A stretch of 64,000 nucleotides of DNA from Coemansia sp. RSA 487 (taxonomy: Eukaryota; Kickxellomycota; Kickxellomycetes; Kickxellales; Kickxellaceae). The DNA lies in NCBI GenBank assembly GCA_027577595.1, contig JANBRJ010000069.1, forward strand, positions 1 through 64,000, written 5' to 3'. The notes beneath the pieces are model-generated. The model saw only the letters and a program-made list of their open reading frames with translations. It was not told the DNA's origin and searched no databases. This document shows, one piece after another, positions 1 through 10,535 of the stretch. Every line of letters starts with the position of its first letter. Within the stretch, counting starts at the first letter, position 1. Made by a program: the position numbers and the translations under genes.

Positions 1-952
1 GAAGAGAGCTCGAACATCCACCCAGGACGACGACAGCTGATGACGAAGAAGCAAGCAAGGATAAGCGGTGTGGCTGACGGGTTCCCCGCTGGCTGCGCAT
101 CAAGATTTGTGAGGCTTGGCTGCGAAAAACAGCCGTCGCGGTGTATCAAAGAATGACGGGTTTACGGGCTTCGTAAAGGCATTTAGTCATGATTCAGCTC
201 ATATAGCCATGAGGTCGGCGCAAGCTGCCCTTTAACCGGACATAGGGGATGTCTTATAGAGACCATCCAGTATCGTGTGGTGATCTGGGGGCGATGCTTC
301 CGTGCTTTCTGGTCTAAAAGAACCTGATACACGAAGACATAAAAACCGTGCCTGCCAAGCAACCAAATCGGTTTCCCTTAGTTTTATTCTTTTTATCAAA
401 TCAATACATCACAATCATAGAGTTTTCCCAAATTTTCTACTGCGTCCACGTGGATATTTAATAAACTCTACATCATCACCGTGGTTCAGCGAAAAGACAG
501 CAAGCAGCGTGGTTGCAAACGATGTGTACGATACGTTATGCCCACGTATAGCTTGTTGGTGGTGTTGGTGGGGTGTTGGTGGGGAATAGAAAAAGAAAAA
601 AGGCCAGAGAAGAAGAATAAGAGAAATAAACAAACGAGTGAAAGAAGAGACAACCACGATGAGAACCGAAACGATAGGAAAAGTGATGACGAATAGAAAT
701 ATAAAAAAGAACAGAAATAGAGAAAACACAAGCGATTAGTAAAAAGTTCAACGAAAACGCAAACACAGGCAAGTATTTCTTTCTCTCCCCTTATTACAAT
801 ATTAACGCGCGTCCATGGCCTTTTTACAGCCTAAATAAAACACACAAACACATATACACACATCGCAGAACATAAGGAACTTACATATAATTCTATTGAT
901 AGTTATAATACAAGTCTCCTGTGAACCAAATGCCAAAGATTTCGTAGAGCGG
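1..952. other. intergenic, no gene recognised
   Basis: No open frame here looks like a protein. The stretch at about 580-720 is strongly purine-rich on the + strand, so the reverse-strand frames there read as low-complexity Phe/Ser/Leu and are not credible. It may contain the end of a gene lying to the left, but I see nothing to anchor it. Confidence 0.5.
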
Positions 953-2578
953 TCAATCTGGGCGTCTAGAGTTGACGTTGTGTGAAAATAGCCCGACCAT
1001 GGGTTCGCAGACCACATCATAAAAGTACAAAAAGGGAGAAGCCAGCATTGAGTCTGCTGCTGGTGACGGTGAAGACGAAGGCTCTGCTGCGCTTTCCATC
1101 AATTGATTCGAATCTTTTTCCAACGAATCTGATATTGTATCTGCAGCAATGTCGTCATGCGGATTGCCACGTATCAGGTCCAGAATCCTGTTGTAGCCGT
1201 GCCTTTTAAGCTGCTCTAGACCCGTGTTTATATTCGACTTGCACACCGGACAGTGCACAGTCATATCCTTGGACAGCAGCCATGTGTCGATACATCTCTG
1301 GTGAAAGGCGTGTTTACATGGAAGAAGCCGTAGCAAGTCCTTTTGTGCGTACTTGCCCAGGCAGATTGCACAGCCCCTTTCTTCAGTGAACGAATATGAG
1401 CAATTTCCTACGCACTGGATGATCTGTGCCAGTTGCTGTTGAAGGATTTCGTTCTCTATTTTGAATGGCTCCAATCCAGATTCTGGCGTCTCGTACCGTG
1501 ACTCCTCGTCGTCGTGGTCGTCGTCATTTTCATCGTTGTCGCTATTCTTTTCGGGCACCATGGAGCACTTTGGCGGACACACATCCCAATTGACGTAAAG
1601 CAAAGGAAGCTGTTCAATAACAGCGCCATCTACAGGCTCCGGCCGTGGGCCGAATATCTCTGGTACTATTTCTCGTGGAATGTGCCGCAGGGATCCAACG
1701 GTGCATGCGAGTAATAGATATATAACAAGCGTAAAGAGAACCATAGACGCAAGAAGGATATGTGTCGATGCGAGCATGCGCGCAATAAACGCACTGTCGC
1801 TACGACGGCCGCTATGGAGAATGCTCACATAAATAAAGTCATCGTGTCGCACAGAGCCCCCCAGTGCCTCCTTTTGGCTGTGTTTCAGATCAGCAGCCTG
1901 TCGCTGCATCATACGGATGCCCTTAGTAACCCGGGTGGTGACAAAAGCAACTGGAATATCGACATTGCTGGTTACTTCGAAAAATTTGTCTGTCGGTCTC
2001 CCGCAGTCGCTGCTATTGGCAACAATTACTCCTTTGACTTCTGCTTTCGCAGCCTCTTCAAGTAATACAGACAATGGGCAGCTGCCACAGCTAACAAGAC
2101 CGATTGTGTGACTTCTACTTGAATCGCCTATTTTGGCCTCCTCTGTGCCAGAAACGCTGTTTCTGTTTATGGTTGACGAATATCTTTGGGAACAGGTTGG
2201 ATTGATTTCCACAATACGGCCCTACAAAGCATTTGACGAGTGTTGGCAGGTAGCACAGGATTGGGAAATAAATTATTAGCAAAATGTTTTTAGCGCATTT
2301 CTTCATTTAAAGCAGGCGTTTTTTGTTTTGAGAAGGAACAGCAGAGTTTGCTTGTGGAGCATTCTTACCTGGAACTTTCCCGTATAGCTTGTGGATGCAA
2401 AGAGTACAATATGTGAGTCGTGGAAAAGCATCTGGCCGACGAGATGACAACCTTCTCCGCCCGCACATTTGTGGTAGCTAACAATGAGCTCCTTGTTTCT
2501 GCACTGTCCCAGGCTAGCAAAGAAAACAAGAACTAGCAACAGCAGCGAAAGCAGCCGGACCAGTAACGACGGAGTCAT
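953..2578 (-). CDS. PA-TM-RING E3 ubiquitin ligase
   Basis: Two exons: 2369-2578 (ATG at 2578) and 953-2221, joined in phase 0 across a 147-bp intron with a GTAAGA donor and TAG acceptor; 492 residues. A hydrophobic signal peptide covers residues 1-26. A protease-associated (PA) luminal domain follows and crosses the intron, ending near the IPVAFVTTRV segment around residue 165. One transmembrane helix lies at about 221-245. An acidic linker precedes a RING-H2 finger at about 354-397, with all eight ligands visible (CAIC, C-H-x2-H, C, CPVC order of the C3H2C3 type). This is the architecture of the RNF13/GRAIL family: membrane-anchored E3 ligases of the endosome, vacuole or Golgi. The Ser-rich C-terminal tail is unassigned. 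The exon 2 frame also opens at a GTG just inside the exon, which I do not use because the spliced form restores signal peptide and PA start. Confidence 0.85.
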
Positions 2579-3640
2579 AGCCACTCTACTGCATACGGGT
2601 ATCTCGCGAATAAAAAGCACCAGATATATACAAATGTGAAAGCGATAATGGAGGCAAAATAAAGGAAAGAGAAGAGAGAAAAACACAGAGAACAAGCGAT
2701 GAAAAAGTCTTGTACTCTGTGTGTATATTTAAAGGAGGCACAACAAGCAAACAACTAATTAGACAGAAAAACTACCTTGCCTGCCCAGCATGGTTGTGCA
2801 AAAGACCATGCGGGGGAAGGAATGGATTGTTCCATCTAGCGCTTCACTCCGTATTCTCGGCTCAGTTTTGGTGACACAACTCGGCTATTTAAACTTGTAT
2901 GGAGGGGGTGGGTGATCATTTTGCTGAATGATTTAGGCATATGCAAGAAGCTGAAAGTGCTTCTGTATGCCAATATTGGCAAATTGAAAAAACTCACACA
3001 GGAATGAAAACTGCACCGAGGTTTTTCTTGGCATCGCCAATTGTCTGTCTGATTTGGTGGCCGAACAAACAAAACCCAATCATCATCAGTACACTGCGCA
3101 CAAGCGACCCAATAAAGATGGTTTGGCATAAAATGCCTTTTTATGTAAACACAGCTGCCACAATTAATGCACCAAGGTTCGCCTTTGTACGCAAGGTCAG
3201 CCGGAGAAGAGCAAAGCAGTGTTGAATATCATCGAAAGTAAATATGAAAACTGCAATTATACATTTTCCACACTCAGAAAACGACGATTGTGTAACAATT
3301 CTTTGTAATTTTCATTTCGCAGGACCAGATAGACTTGCCATATTTTTCGAAATAAAAAACAACGCCACATAAACAAAAGCCTCCATTGTCGGTCTTGGAT
3401 TCTGCTTGATCTGCCAGGTTTAATTTACTGATATAACATGTCCTAATTATCACAATTGAGCTGTTATGATATACAGAACACTCAAATTGTTCGTAATATA
3501 AAAGGATGCTGCCATGCAATATATTCAATAACTAGATCGTTGAAAAGATTGCTACGCCTTGACTGATGCACACAGACATTTATACCTGTGCCAATCACCA
3601 GGGGCACGAAGTCCATTGTAGTGCACACTGCAAATGACCA
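2579..3640. other. intergenic
   Basis: Upstream region of the RING gene and downstream region of the small secreted peptide gene. Only short frames without family resemblance are present. No RNA gene or repeat seen. Confidence 0.5.
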
Positions 3641-3841
3641 CTACCATTCGCGCATACAACGGCGCATGCAATGGTGGTAGTTCCACGCGGTCATGCAACG
3701 GCGGTGGCAATAACGCCAGCGCCATGCCGAACCTCCAAATCCTCCGCCTACGGTCTGGTCACCCTGCTGGGGATTGGCAGCTGCAAGCATAGCAGCGCTG
3801 GTCGAAACAAGGACAAAGGCAGAAAGTGAAATGATCTTCAT
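3641..3841 (-). CDS. small secreted Cys-rich cationic peptide
   Basis: A 66-residue ORF beginning at ATG 3841. Residues 1-22 form a clear signal peptide (hydrophobic, ending in an Ala-rich stretch before NPQQ). A short Gly-rich spacer follows, then a compact C-terminal core rich in Arg, His and Trp. The core has four cysteines in the pattern CHRRCMTAWNYHHCMRRC, that is C-X3-C-X8-C-X3-C. That spacing is what helical-hairpin (alpha-hairpinin) defence peptides use, with two disulfides pinning two short helices. Net charge of the mature part is strongly positive. I infer a secreted antimicrobial or effector-like peptide; the family assignment rests only on spacing and composition. There is no neighbouring gene within 1 kb on either side, and the ORF is too short for coding statistics, so expression evidence would decide. 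Confidence 0.55.
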   Translation of the reverse strand: MKIISLSAFVLVSTSAAMLAAANPQQGDQTVGGGFGGSAWRWRYCHRRCMTAWNYHHCMRRCMREW

Positions 3842-5847
3842 ATTGATTCAGTGGACTGGCTGGTAAGCAATTGCTAGAATCTTGGTATGAAAAGGTAAGT
3901 TTATGAAAAAAGGGCGAGATATGCTCCTGAGGAGCCAAAAAACGTTGTCAAAGGGGTTTTCTTGTTAATTTTATACATTTTGTCTATAGAAATAAGTGTC
4001 ATGCTGTCTTATAAACAAGCAGTTTTATCTTGAGAAGAATAAAAAACCCACCGCGTTAAAACACTACAGCTTTTGTCGAATACACATACTCTCATGGAGA
4101 ACCGATTTATCTACATGTGCATGTTTTTTTTTAAATTTGTTACATTGCCATCTTGTGAATAACCACATAACAAAAACTGACTGGATTAAGAAATATTAGA
4201 GATATTATAACAAAGATGGAAAACTGTGGTAGTTGTTTATCTGAATAGCAATTCGGACAGAGAACAGCATGCGTGTGGAGTTTGCAAAGCAGTGCACTGG
4301 ATTTATAATGAATATGTTAAGAATAAGAACGTAGCCAGCAGTCAAGAAGGACGGAGGGTAAAGAGAGCCCAACTTCCAAGCAAAAAACAATCGGGATGTT
4401 CGTTCTAATGACAATACAGTACCAGGCAACAAGTCGGCAAACAAAACAGTAGTAACAGCCCTATAATGATGGATTCTAATGATATACTCTGTGAAAACAA
4501 CGATCGTTTTAACAAGCCAGCTTACAAATCAACCGAATAGCTCAGTGTTAGGTTCTGGATAGGCTTAGTCGTCTAGCTCTGAAGAGAATTTGGCGTTTTA
4601 TAAGCCGAGCATCGCGTACATTGTCAAATATTTTAGATCCCTGGTATATGTTTGCAGGGGAACGGTGAATGATGGAGAAGTTATTGGTTCAAGGTTCGCT
4701 ACCCAAGATATCGCAGATGAAATAAAAAAAATTGCCCAAGGTGAAGGAATTTCTACGCTATGCATCGTTTAGTGCCGTCGATCGAAAAGAGCTATTGGTA
4801 TTTGGCTGAAATGCGCACCATGTTATGACAATGAACGAAGGATCGAAAATGCATGGTATGTTAAGGAGGATGGATGAAGAACGGAGGTGCTGAGTTGGTG
4901 GTGGAAGGAGATGGAGGAGTTATTTGCATGTGGATGGGACGAGTTATATATGATCTGTCTCCGTCGAAAATGTGGCTTTAGCTTGGCCGCAACTGCTCAT
5001 TAGAAAACCTTCAAAGCAAACAATTTCCAGTATGAGGCACTGCTGCTTTATGCAGTGGAATGAAAACGGGCATGTCGCTTGTGGTTTGAGATCTACAACA
5101 ATATACACAGCATATGACAGCCGGTACAATCCCTGTTTTCGGCTGATACAGGTCCATTGTCAGAAAATCCGATCCTTTTCGCACTGCCAGTCACTTCACA
5201 AGCACAGTCGCAAACAAAGAGAGCAGCAGTCACATGTTAAAGTAAACATTTGAAACCCAGCTAAAATATACACAGCAGAAGAACAGAAATCAGACGCTCT
5301 GGTCCTTTTGCTCTTGCTCACACAGTGTCCGTACAAACGATGTCAGAATCGACGAACATTGCTGAAGGCAACGCATGTTTCAGCGATATCGGGAACAGCA
5401 TCGGATCAACAAGCAGATCCGGAATGGACATACATTTGACAGGATCACATTTGTTGCCCACTTGCGAGTAGCCTGTCATGTAATACGGATACAAGGTCTG
5501 AATGGCGGGTATTTTGTACCATGACTTTCTAATCGCTTCTGGCATCAGGTTAAACCAAAATGGGAACATTTTGCGCAGACAAAAGCATAATCTGTGTACT
5601 GATTAGATCGGAGGATGTTCAGAATATTGATCCAATCATCTGATTATCCAAAAATTACAGACATTGCCATGAAAATTTCGTTTGGTCTTTTTTTTTTTTA
5701 AAGGTTGAATATATTCAGGAGCTATTTTATTTGTGGCTGCTCTGGCGTTCTTTCGCTTTCTTTCGTGTCAGCAACTCTCAAATACGTATCCTATAGAAGC
5801 TCTATCTATTTATATTTATTTCCCCCTATTTTACCATACAGATAAAA
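3842..5847. other. gene-poor stretch with decayed coding fragments
   Basis: About 2 kb separates the peptide gene from RRS1. I see no intact gene. Two spots read like protein in more than one frame: + strand about 4580-4800, and - strand 5318-5640. An 11-T run lies near 5690-5701. The last 150 bases before RRS1 are pyrimidine-rich and end in a possible 5' UTR splice acceptor (ACAG) seven bases before the ATG. Confidence 0.45.
5318..5640 (-). pseudogene. possible decayed gene fragment, family unknown
   Basis: On the minus strand an 83-codon frame ending at 5318 begins FPFWFNLMPEAIRKSWYK and is not low-complexity. Just upstream, in another frame, 5560-5635 reads DWINILNILRSNQYTDYAF, which looks like a continuation of the same protein. 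No initiator context or splice sites join the two, so I read it as a broken host gene piece. I cannot name the family, and chance resemblance to coding sequence remains possible. Confidence 0.3.
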
Positions 5848-6723
5848 ATGGATGTCACAGGCATCCTCGAAGAACACAAGAACCGGTTCAAGACAGTGCA
5901 GGTGGACCGGTTAATTCCACCTGACCTTGACCTTGGGATGCTTGCAAATTTCGATATAAACATGCTCGACGAGGACAAGCTAAAGGCAAAACAAGCTACG
6001 CGTGACGCCTATCTGCAGGAGCTGTCTCGCGAGGGAACACAGCTACTGATCAACGAGCTATTCAGCCTGCCCACGGTTGTAGACGAAGACAGCGTGTACG
6101 CATCGCTGCCCAAGGCAACCGCCGTTTTACCACGTGAAAAGCCAGTGCCCAAGGAAAAACCGCTTACGCGTTGGGAGAAGTTTGCAAAGATCAAGAAGAT
6201 CCAGAACCGCAAGAAGTCGCGGATGGTGTTTGACGAGGATCAGGGCGAGTGGCGTCCCAGGTACGGATTCAAGGGCGTGAACAACGACGACCAGCGGCAA
6301 TGGCTGATCGAGGTGCCGGGCAATGCAGACCAGTACGCCGACCAGTACCAGGTCAAGCGCGAGGAGAAGAAGGCGCGTATTGAAAAGAATAACCGCCGTG
6401 AGAAGCGCAATGCTGAGGAGAGAGTTGCTGTTGAGAAGGGGCTCAAGCCGCACGAAATGCGCAAGCGCCAATTGCAGCAGGCTATTGTCATGTCAAAGGG
6501 CTCGACAGCATCGCTGGGCAAGTTCGACGAGAAGATCAAGGGCGAGCCCAGGATCAAGGGCCTCAAGCGCAAGTTCGATCCGCTGGTGACAACTACCGAC
6601 AAGGAAAAATCCAAGAATATGGGCATTCTGAACCGCGTTGCAAAGGGCGACACCTCAGCGACGGTTCTAAATGTGCGCAAGGCTCAGCGCGCCATCAACA
6701 AGGAAAAGCGCAAACAAAAGTAA
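5848..6723 (+). CDS. RRS1: ribosome biogenesis regulatory protein RRS1
   Basis: Single exon of 291 residues. The N-terminal half carries the RRS1 domain: a start near MDVTGILEEHKNRF, the LPREKPVPKEKPLTRWEKFA block around residues 93-112, and the IKKIQNRKKSRMVFDEDQGEW and YGFKGVN segments that follow. The C-terminal half is Lys/Arg-rich and coiled, typical of nucleolar assembly factors. In yeast the protein loads 5S RNP (5S rRNA, uL5, uL18) into pre-60S particles together with Rpf2, in the nucleolus. Length matches fungal homologues. ATG is preceded by AAAA and a possible 5' UTR acceptor. It is transcribed convergently with the BiP gene, stop to stop distance about 190 bp. Confidence 0.93.
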   Translation: MDVTGILEEHKNRFKTVQVDRLIPPDLDLGMLANFDINMLDEDKLKAKQATRDAYLQELSREGTQLLINELFSLPTVVDEDSVYASLPKATAVLPREKPVPKEKPLTRWEKFAKIKKIQNRKKSRMVFDEDQGEWRPRYGFKGVNNDDQRQWLIEVPGNADQYADQYQVKREEKKARIEKNNRREKRNAEERVAVEKGLKPHEMRKRQLQQAIVMSKGSTASLGKFDEKIKGEPRIKGLKRKFDPLVTTTDKEKSKNMGILNRVAKGDTSATVLNVRKAQRAINKEKRKQK

Positions 6724-6914
6724 AAAAGCCAGAAACTTTCTCTTTCAAATCCAGTCAATACGAATATCAATGCTCCTTCTGAAGCTGTAGAGCAGAGAAG
6801 CTCAAGCGTGTAATTATCCTCTATATTAAAAGAAAAGCGCCTTTCTGACCTTTACTCAGAGAAAGAGAGATTTTTGATATCCAAAAAGGAAAAGTAAAAT
6901 AATTCAAAAGCGAT

Positions 6915-8933
6915 TTAGAGCTCGTCGTGCTCAGCTTCGTCATCGTCCTCGTCATCATCGTCGTTGTCAGCACCCTTGGCGTTGGCGCCGCCGTAGAGCT
7001 TGGACACGATGGGGTTGACAGTGGACTCCAGCTCCTCGCGCTGCTCGTCAATGTCCTCCTTGGTGGCGTCGGCGGCATTCTCCTCCAGCCACTTCTCGGC
7101 CTCCTTGATCGCACTCAAAATCGAGTCCTTGTCGTCCTTGTCGATCTTGCCGCCAAGCTGCTCCTTGTCGGTGACCTGGCTCTTGATGGTGTACAGGTAC
7201 TGCTCGAACGAGTTCTTTGCTTCGATGCGGTCCTTGAGAGCGCGGTCCTCGTCAGCAAACTCCTCGGCCTCGCGAACCATGCGCTCGATCTCCTCGTCAC
7301 TCAGGCGACCCTTGTTGTTGGTGATAGTGATCGACTCACCCTTACCGGTGCCCTTGTCGATGGCACCAACCTTCAGGATTCCATCAGCGTTGATCTCAAA
7401 GGTAACCTCGATCTGGGGAACACCGCGAGGAGCAGGAGGGATGTTGGTAAGATCAAACTTGCCAAGGCGGTTGTTGTCCTTAGTGAGCGAGCGCTCGCCC
7501 TCATACACTTGGATAAGCACGACCTGCTGGTTGTCGGCGGCAGTGGAGAAGATCTGGGACTTCTTTGTCGGGATCTGGGTGTTGCGCGGAATCAGCTTGG
7601 CCATCACGCCACCGGTGGTCTCAATGCCTAGCGTTAGAGGGTTGACGTCGAGAAGAAGTACGTCGTCGGTGCCCTTGGCGCCAGAGAGAATGCCTGCCTG
7701 AACAGCAGCGCCATAAGCGACAGCCTCGTCAGGGTTGATGCCCTTGCTGGGCTTCTTGCCGTCAAAGAAGTCTTCAAGGAGCTTCTGGACCTTGGGGATA
7801 CGAGTCGAGCCACCAACAAGGACAATGTCGTCGATCTTGGACTTGGCGATGCCACCGTCCTCGAGAACCTGCTTGACGGGCTTGAGGGTGCGCTTGAACA
7901 TGCTGTTGTTGAGCTCCTCAAACTTGGCGCGGGTAAGGGTCTCCGAAAAGTCCTCGCCGTCCGCAAGGGACTCGATCTCAACACGGACCGACATCTGCGA
8001 CGAGAGAGTGCGCTTGGCCTTTTCAGCCTCGCGCTTCAACTTGCCCATGGCCTTCTTGTCGGCGCGGACATTCTGGCCAGTCTTCTTCTTGAAGAGCTGC
8101 ACAAAGTGGTCAACGACCTTGTTGTCAAAGTCCTCACCGCCAAGATGGGTGTCACCAGAGGTGGCAAGCACCTCAAAGATTCCGTTGTCGATAGCCAGAA
8201 GAGACACATCAAAGGTACCACCGCCCAAGTCATACACGAGGATGTGGCGCTCCTTGCCCTTCTTGTCCAGGCCGTAGGCAATGGCTGCGGCGGTGGGCTC
8301 GTTGACGATGCGGAGGACGTTGAGGCCGGCAATCGTTCCAGCGTCCTTGGTTGCTTGGCGCTGGGCGTCGTTGAAGTAGGCAGGCACAGTGACAACAGCA
8401 TGGGTGACCTTGGTGTTGAGATATGCCTCAGCAATCTCCTTCATCTTACCAAGAACCATCGCAGAGATCTCCTCCGGCGAAAAGGAGCGCTTGTCGCCCT
8501 TGACGTCAACACTAAAGTTGGGCTTGCCCTCCTTGCCAAAGACCTTGAACGGCCAGTGCTTCATGTCGCGCTTGACCTCCTTGTCGTCAAAGCGGAGACC
8601 AATAAGGCGCTTGGCGTCGAAGATGGTGTTTTCGGGGTTGGATGGTGCCTGGTTCTTTGCAGCGTCACCAATAAGGCGCTCGCCATCTTCGGTGAATGCT
8701 ACCCACGAAGGAGTAATGCGGTTACCTTGCTCGTTAGCGATAATCTCGACGCGTCCGTTCTTGTGGACAGCAACGCAGGAGTAAGTTGTTCCCAGATCAA
8801 TACCGATGACGGTTCCGTACTCGTTCTTGGCCTCCTCGGCCACCTCGGCCTCCTCGCCATGCGCCAGGGGCGTCGTGGCAAAGAGCGCCAGCAGGAAGAG
8901 TGCCAGCGTAAGGAAGAAATGAATCCCCCTCAT
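6915..8933 (-). CDS. KAR2: ER Hsp70 chaperone BiP/Kar2
   Basis: Single exon, 672 residues. A signal peptide spans about residues 1-26 (hydrophobic core [19 protein letters not shown]). The Hsp70 nucleotide-binding domain starts at [10 protein letters not shown] (44-53) and contains the [14 protein letters not shown] phosphate loop and the [10 protein letters not shown] segment. The interdomain linker and substrate-binding domain follow [11 protein letters not shown] at about residue 430. The protein ends in acidic [15 protein letters not shown], with HDEL as the ER-retrieval signal. It folds and translocates secretory proteins in the ER lumen and restrains the unfolded protein response. Codon choice is strongly biased to C/G-ending codons, as expected for an abundant protein, which also explains the long antisense frames here. 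Divergently transcribed from the unknown gene at 9631 over a 700-bp intergenic region. Confidence 0.97.
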   Translation of the reverse strand: MRGIHFFLTLALFLLALFATTPLAHGEEAEVAEEAKNEYGTVIGIDLGTTYSCVAVHKNGRVEIIANEQGNRITPSWVAFTEDGERLIGDAAKNQAPSNPENTIFDAKRLIGLRFDDKEVKRDMKHWPFKVFGKEGKPNFSVDVKGDKRSFSPEEISAMVLGKMKEIAEAYLNTKVTHAVVTVPAYFNDAQRQATKDAGTIAGLNVLRIVNEPTAAAIAYGLDKKGKERHILVYDLGGGTFDVSLLAIDNGIFEVLATSGDTHLGGEDFDNKVVDHFVQLFKKKTGQNVRADKKAMGKLKREAEKAKRTLSSQMSVRVEIESLADGEDFSETLTRAKFEELNNSMFKRTLKPVKQVLEDGGIAKSKIDDIVLVGGSTRIPKVQKLLEDFFDGKKPSKGINPDEAVAYGAAVQAGILSGAKGTDDVLLLDVNPLTLGIETTGGVMAKLIPRNTQIPTKKSQIFSTAADNQQVVLIQVYEGERSLTKDNNRLGKFDLTNIPPAPRGVPQIEVTFEINADGILKVGAIDKGTGKGESITITNNKGRLSDEEIERMVREAEEFADEDRALKDRIEAKNSFEQYLYTIKSQVTDKEQLGGKIDKDDKDSILSAIKEAEKWLEENAADATKEDIDEQREELESTVNPIVSKLYGGANAKGADNDDDDEDDDEAEHDEL

Positions 8934-9192
8934 TATCAGCTACACAAAAAGAAGAATGGAAAAAGAAACACAGATGATACAGCTAAAGGCCAACGAAATG
9001 AAAAAGCCCTCGAAAGTTAACACAAGCTCCGCTAGACTAGGTGCTGTAAAATAAAAAAATAAGCTAGCAACAGTGTAGATAGAGTGCAATGAATAGGAAA
9101 GAAAAAGAGAGAAAAGAAAAGAAATGGTTTGCCGTTTTGCCACAAGAACTCTCGAAACGCACCACAGACGCCAAACCAACATCTGGCGCGTC

Positions 9193-9200
9193 TTTAAATA
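9193..9200 (-). promoter_or_regulatory. TATA-like element upstream of KAR2
   Basis: TATTTAAA on the minus strand, about 260 bp upstream of the KAR2 ATG. Position would give a 5' UTR of roughly 200 bases. Weak evidence, motif only. Confidence 0.3.
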
Positions 9201-9294
9201 CAGAGAAGCCTGAAGAACGTAAAGCTCTGCATTTTTGAAAATGGCAGGCCGAAAAGACAGAGAATGCTCAGAATCGATGACATTGCAGGCTGTG

Positions 9295-9299
9295 ATTGG
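9295..9299 (-). promoter_or_regulatory. CCAAT box upstream of KAR2
   Basis: CCAAT on the minus strand, about 100 bp upstream of the TATA-like element. Nine bases later comes CAATG, which matches the CCACG half of an ER stress element at only three of five positions, so I claim a CCAAT box and no more. Confidence 0.25.
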
Positions 9300-9630
9300 C
9301 TGGATATATGTCTACGAATGATGTGCTGCCGTCTGTCCACACTTTACAGGCCTAGAAAAATAATGGCTTGTAATTTGGCCACGTATTTTTTGTTTAATCT
9401 AATTCCGTAGTCAATCTGTATAGAGTTCCGATTGAATCAAGAGGTGGGGTGGTTTTGTGTGGAGAGTTTGACTTTCTGCAATATGCAAACCTGCGAAGTC
9501 CCATGTGCCGCTTTTTTGTCTCTGGTTGACAACAAACAATAGGGAAGTTAGCGTGCTTCTTTCTTCTGCTTTCTCCCTCTATTTATCTCCCCACTTGTCG
9601 CCTTCAACTTGGACAGCAGCCACTCGAGCC

Positions 9631-10188
9631 ATGACACTGGTAACCTTTGACACTAGCATACCATCATCCAAAAGCGAAAGCGAACCACAAACAACAGTAG
9701 ACGACAGCACCAAAGCCTGGAAAGAGGGGCGCGCAGAGCGCATCCGGTCGCTAGAGGCTGCGTTGTCGGCTGTTGTCAGGCGGAAGCAGCATGAGCAACA
9801 ACACTATCACCATGCTAAGCAGTCGTATGCCCTTGAACCCGACTACGGCTCGATGTTGGACGGTGAAAGCGGCGACGGCGATAGCAACAATGGTGACCAA
9901 AGCAGGAGCAGTGACGAAAACGGGGATGGAACATGGTCGGACTCCAGCAGCTTCTACTGTAGTGAGGGCCAGCCGCTTTTGTGCACATACCAGCCCCCTG
10001 CAGCGCCAGAATCTGCGGCTACTCCGTATGCCGCTGCCTATGGCTCATTGTCTGGCACAACTATAGGCGCAAAGTCGCCCGAGCAGTACCTGCCATGGGA
10101 TGTCCGAGCACGGAACTGTATCCAGGCATTGTGTTTCTCTGGCTGTGCGTGTTTGGCCACTCGAGATAGCGACTCCAACGGCTCATGA
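9631..10188 (+). CDS. hypothetical acidic low-complexity protein
   Basis: A 185-residue ORF from ATG 9631; the frame is open upstream but has no better ATG. An amphipathic stretch (RAERIRSLEAALSAVVRRK, residues about 34-52) is followed by an acidic Ser/Asp/Gly-rich middle and an Ala/Pro-rich region. The C-terminus has four cysteines and the block LPWDVRARNCIQALCFSGCA. I do not recognise the family. No signal peptide or membrane segment. It shares its upstream region with KAR2 on the other strand. It could be a real lineage-specific protein or, less likely, an overcalled frame; the codon composition is GC-rich like the flanking genes. Confidence 0.5.
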   Translation: MTLVTFDTSIPSSKSESEPQTTVDDSTKAWKEGRAERIRSLEAALSAVVRRKQHEQQHYHHAKQSYALEPDYGSMLDGESGDGDSNNGDQSRSSDENGDGTWSDSSSFYCSEGQPLLCTYQPPAAPESAATPYAAAYGSLSGTTIGAKSPEQYLPWDVRARNCIQALCFSGCACLATRDSDSNGS

Positions 10189-10535
10189 AAGAACCCGTAT
10201 TCCGTCCTCTGTTTCAAATAGCTCTCAGCAGCACCGCCGCATCCATTCACGCCGATTCACGGCGCTACGCCTTGTGGCACTAGCAATGCAAATTGCGGCT
10301 TGGCTGGACCCTTCCGCATATATTGAAAAGCAAGCTCACCATCCTATGCAAATGCTTTCTTGATTTCGTTTGCCAACCCTGTTACGTGTATTTTTTAGTT
10401 TTGAGTTTTTAGTTTTTGATTTCGCTCGTTTCGTTTACCTTCATGCCAAGTTAATTGTATCCGTTGTAACGACCTATCTTTTAAAAGCGTGTTTATCTTT
10501 TGCGTATCAGCTTGCGTGATACATCGATATCGCAA
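10189..10535. other. intergenic, upstream of GH36 gene
   Basis: Short promoter region with T-rich runs around 10390-10430 and no ORF. Nothing else seen. Confidence 0.5.

Larger units (their letters stand above)
8934..9630. other. bidirectional promoter region of KAR2 and neighbour
   Basis: No ORF of interest. Reading toward KAR2 there is a TATTTAAA-type TATA box at 9193-9200 and a CCAAT box at 9295-9299. I looked for a heat-shock element and an unfolded-protein-response element and found no clear match. Confidence 0.5.

Noticed and set aside
415-772. Minus-strand Phe/Ser/Leu-rich frames
   Set aside because: Low-complexity readings of a purine-rich strand.
4534-4590. TAGCTCAGTGTTAGG resembling a tRNA A box
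   Set aside because: No B box or acceptor pairing at the right distance.
6927-9020. Long + strand frames (up to 304 codons) across the BiP gene
   Set aside because: They are mirror frames of the strongly C/G-ending codons of BiP, with Leu/Val-rich, featureless translations.
9281-9300. ER stress element CCAAT-N9-CCACG upstream of KAR2
   Set aside because: The second half reads CAATG, three of five matches; only a plain CCAAT box is claimed.
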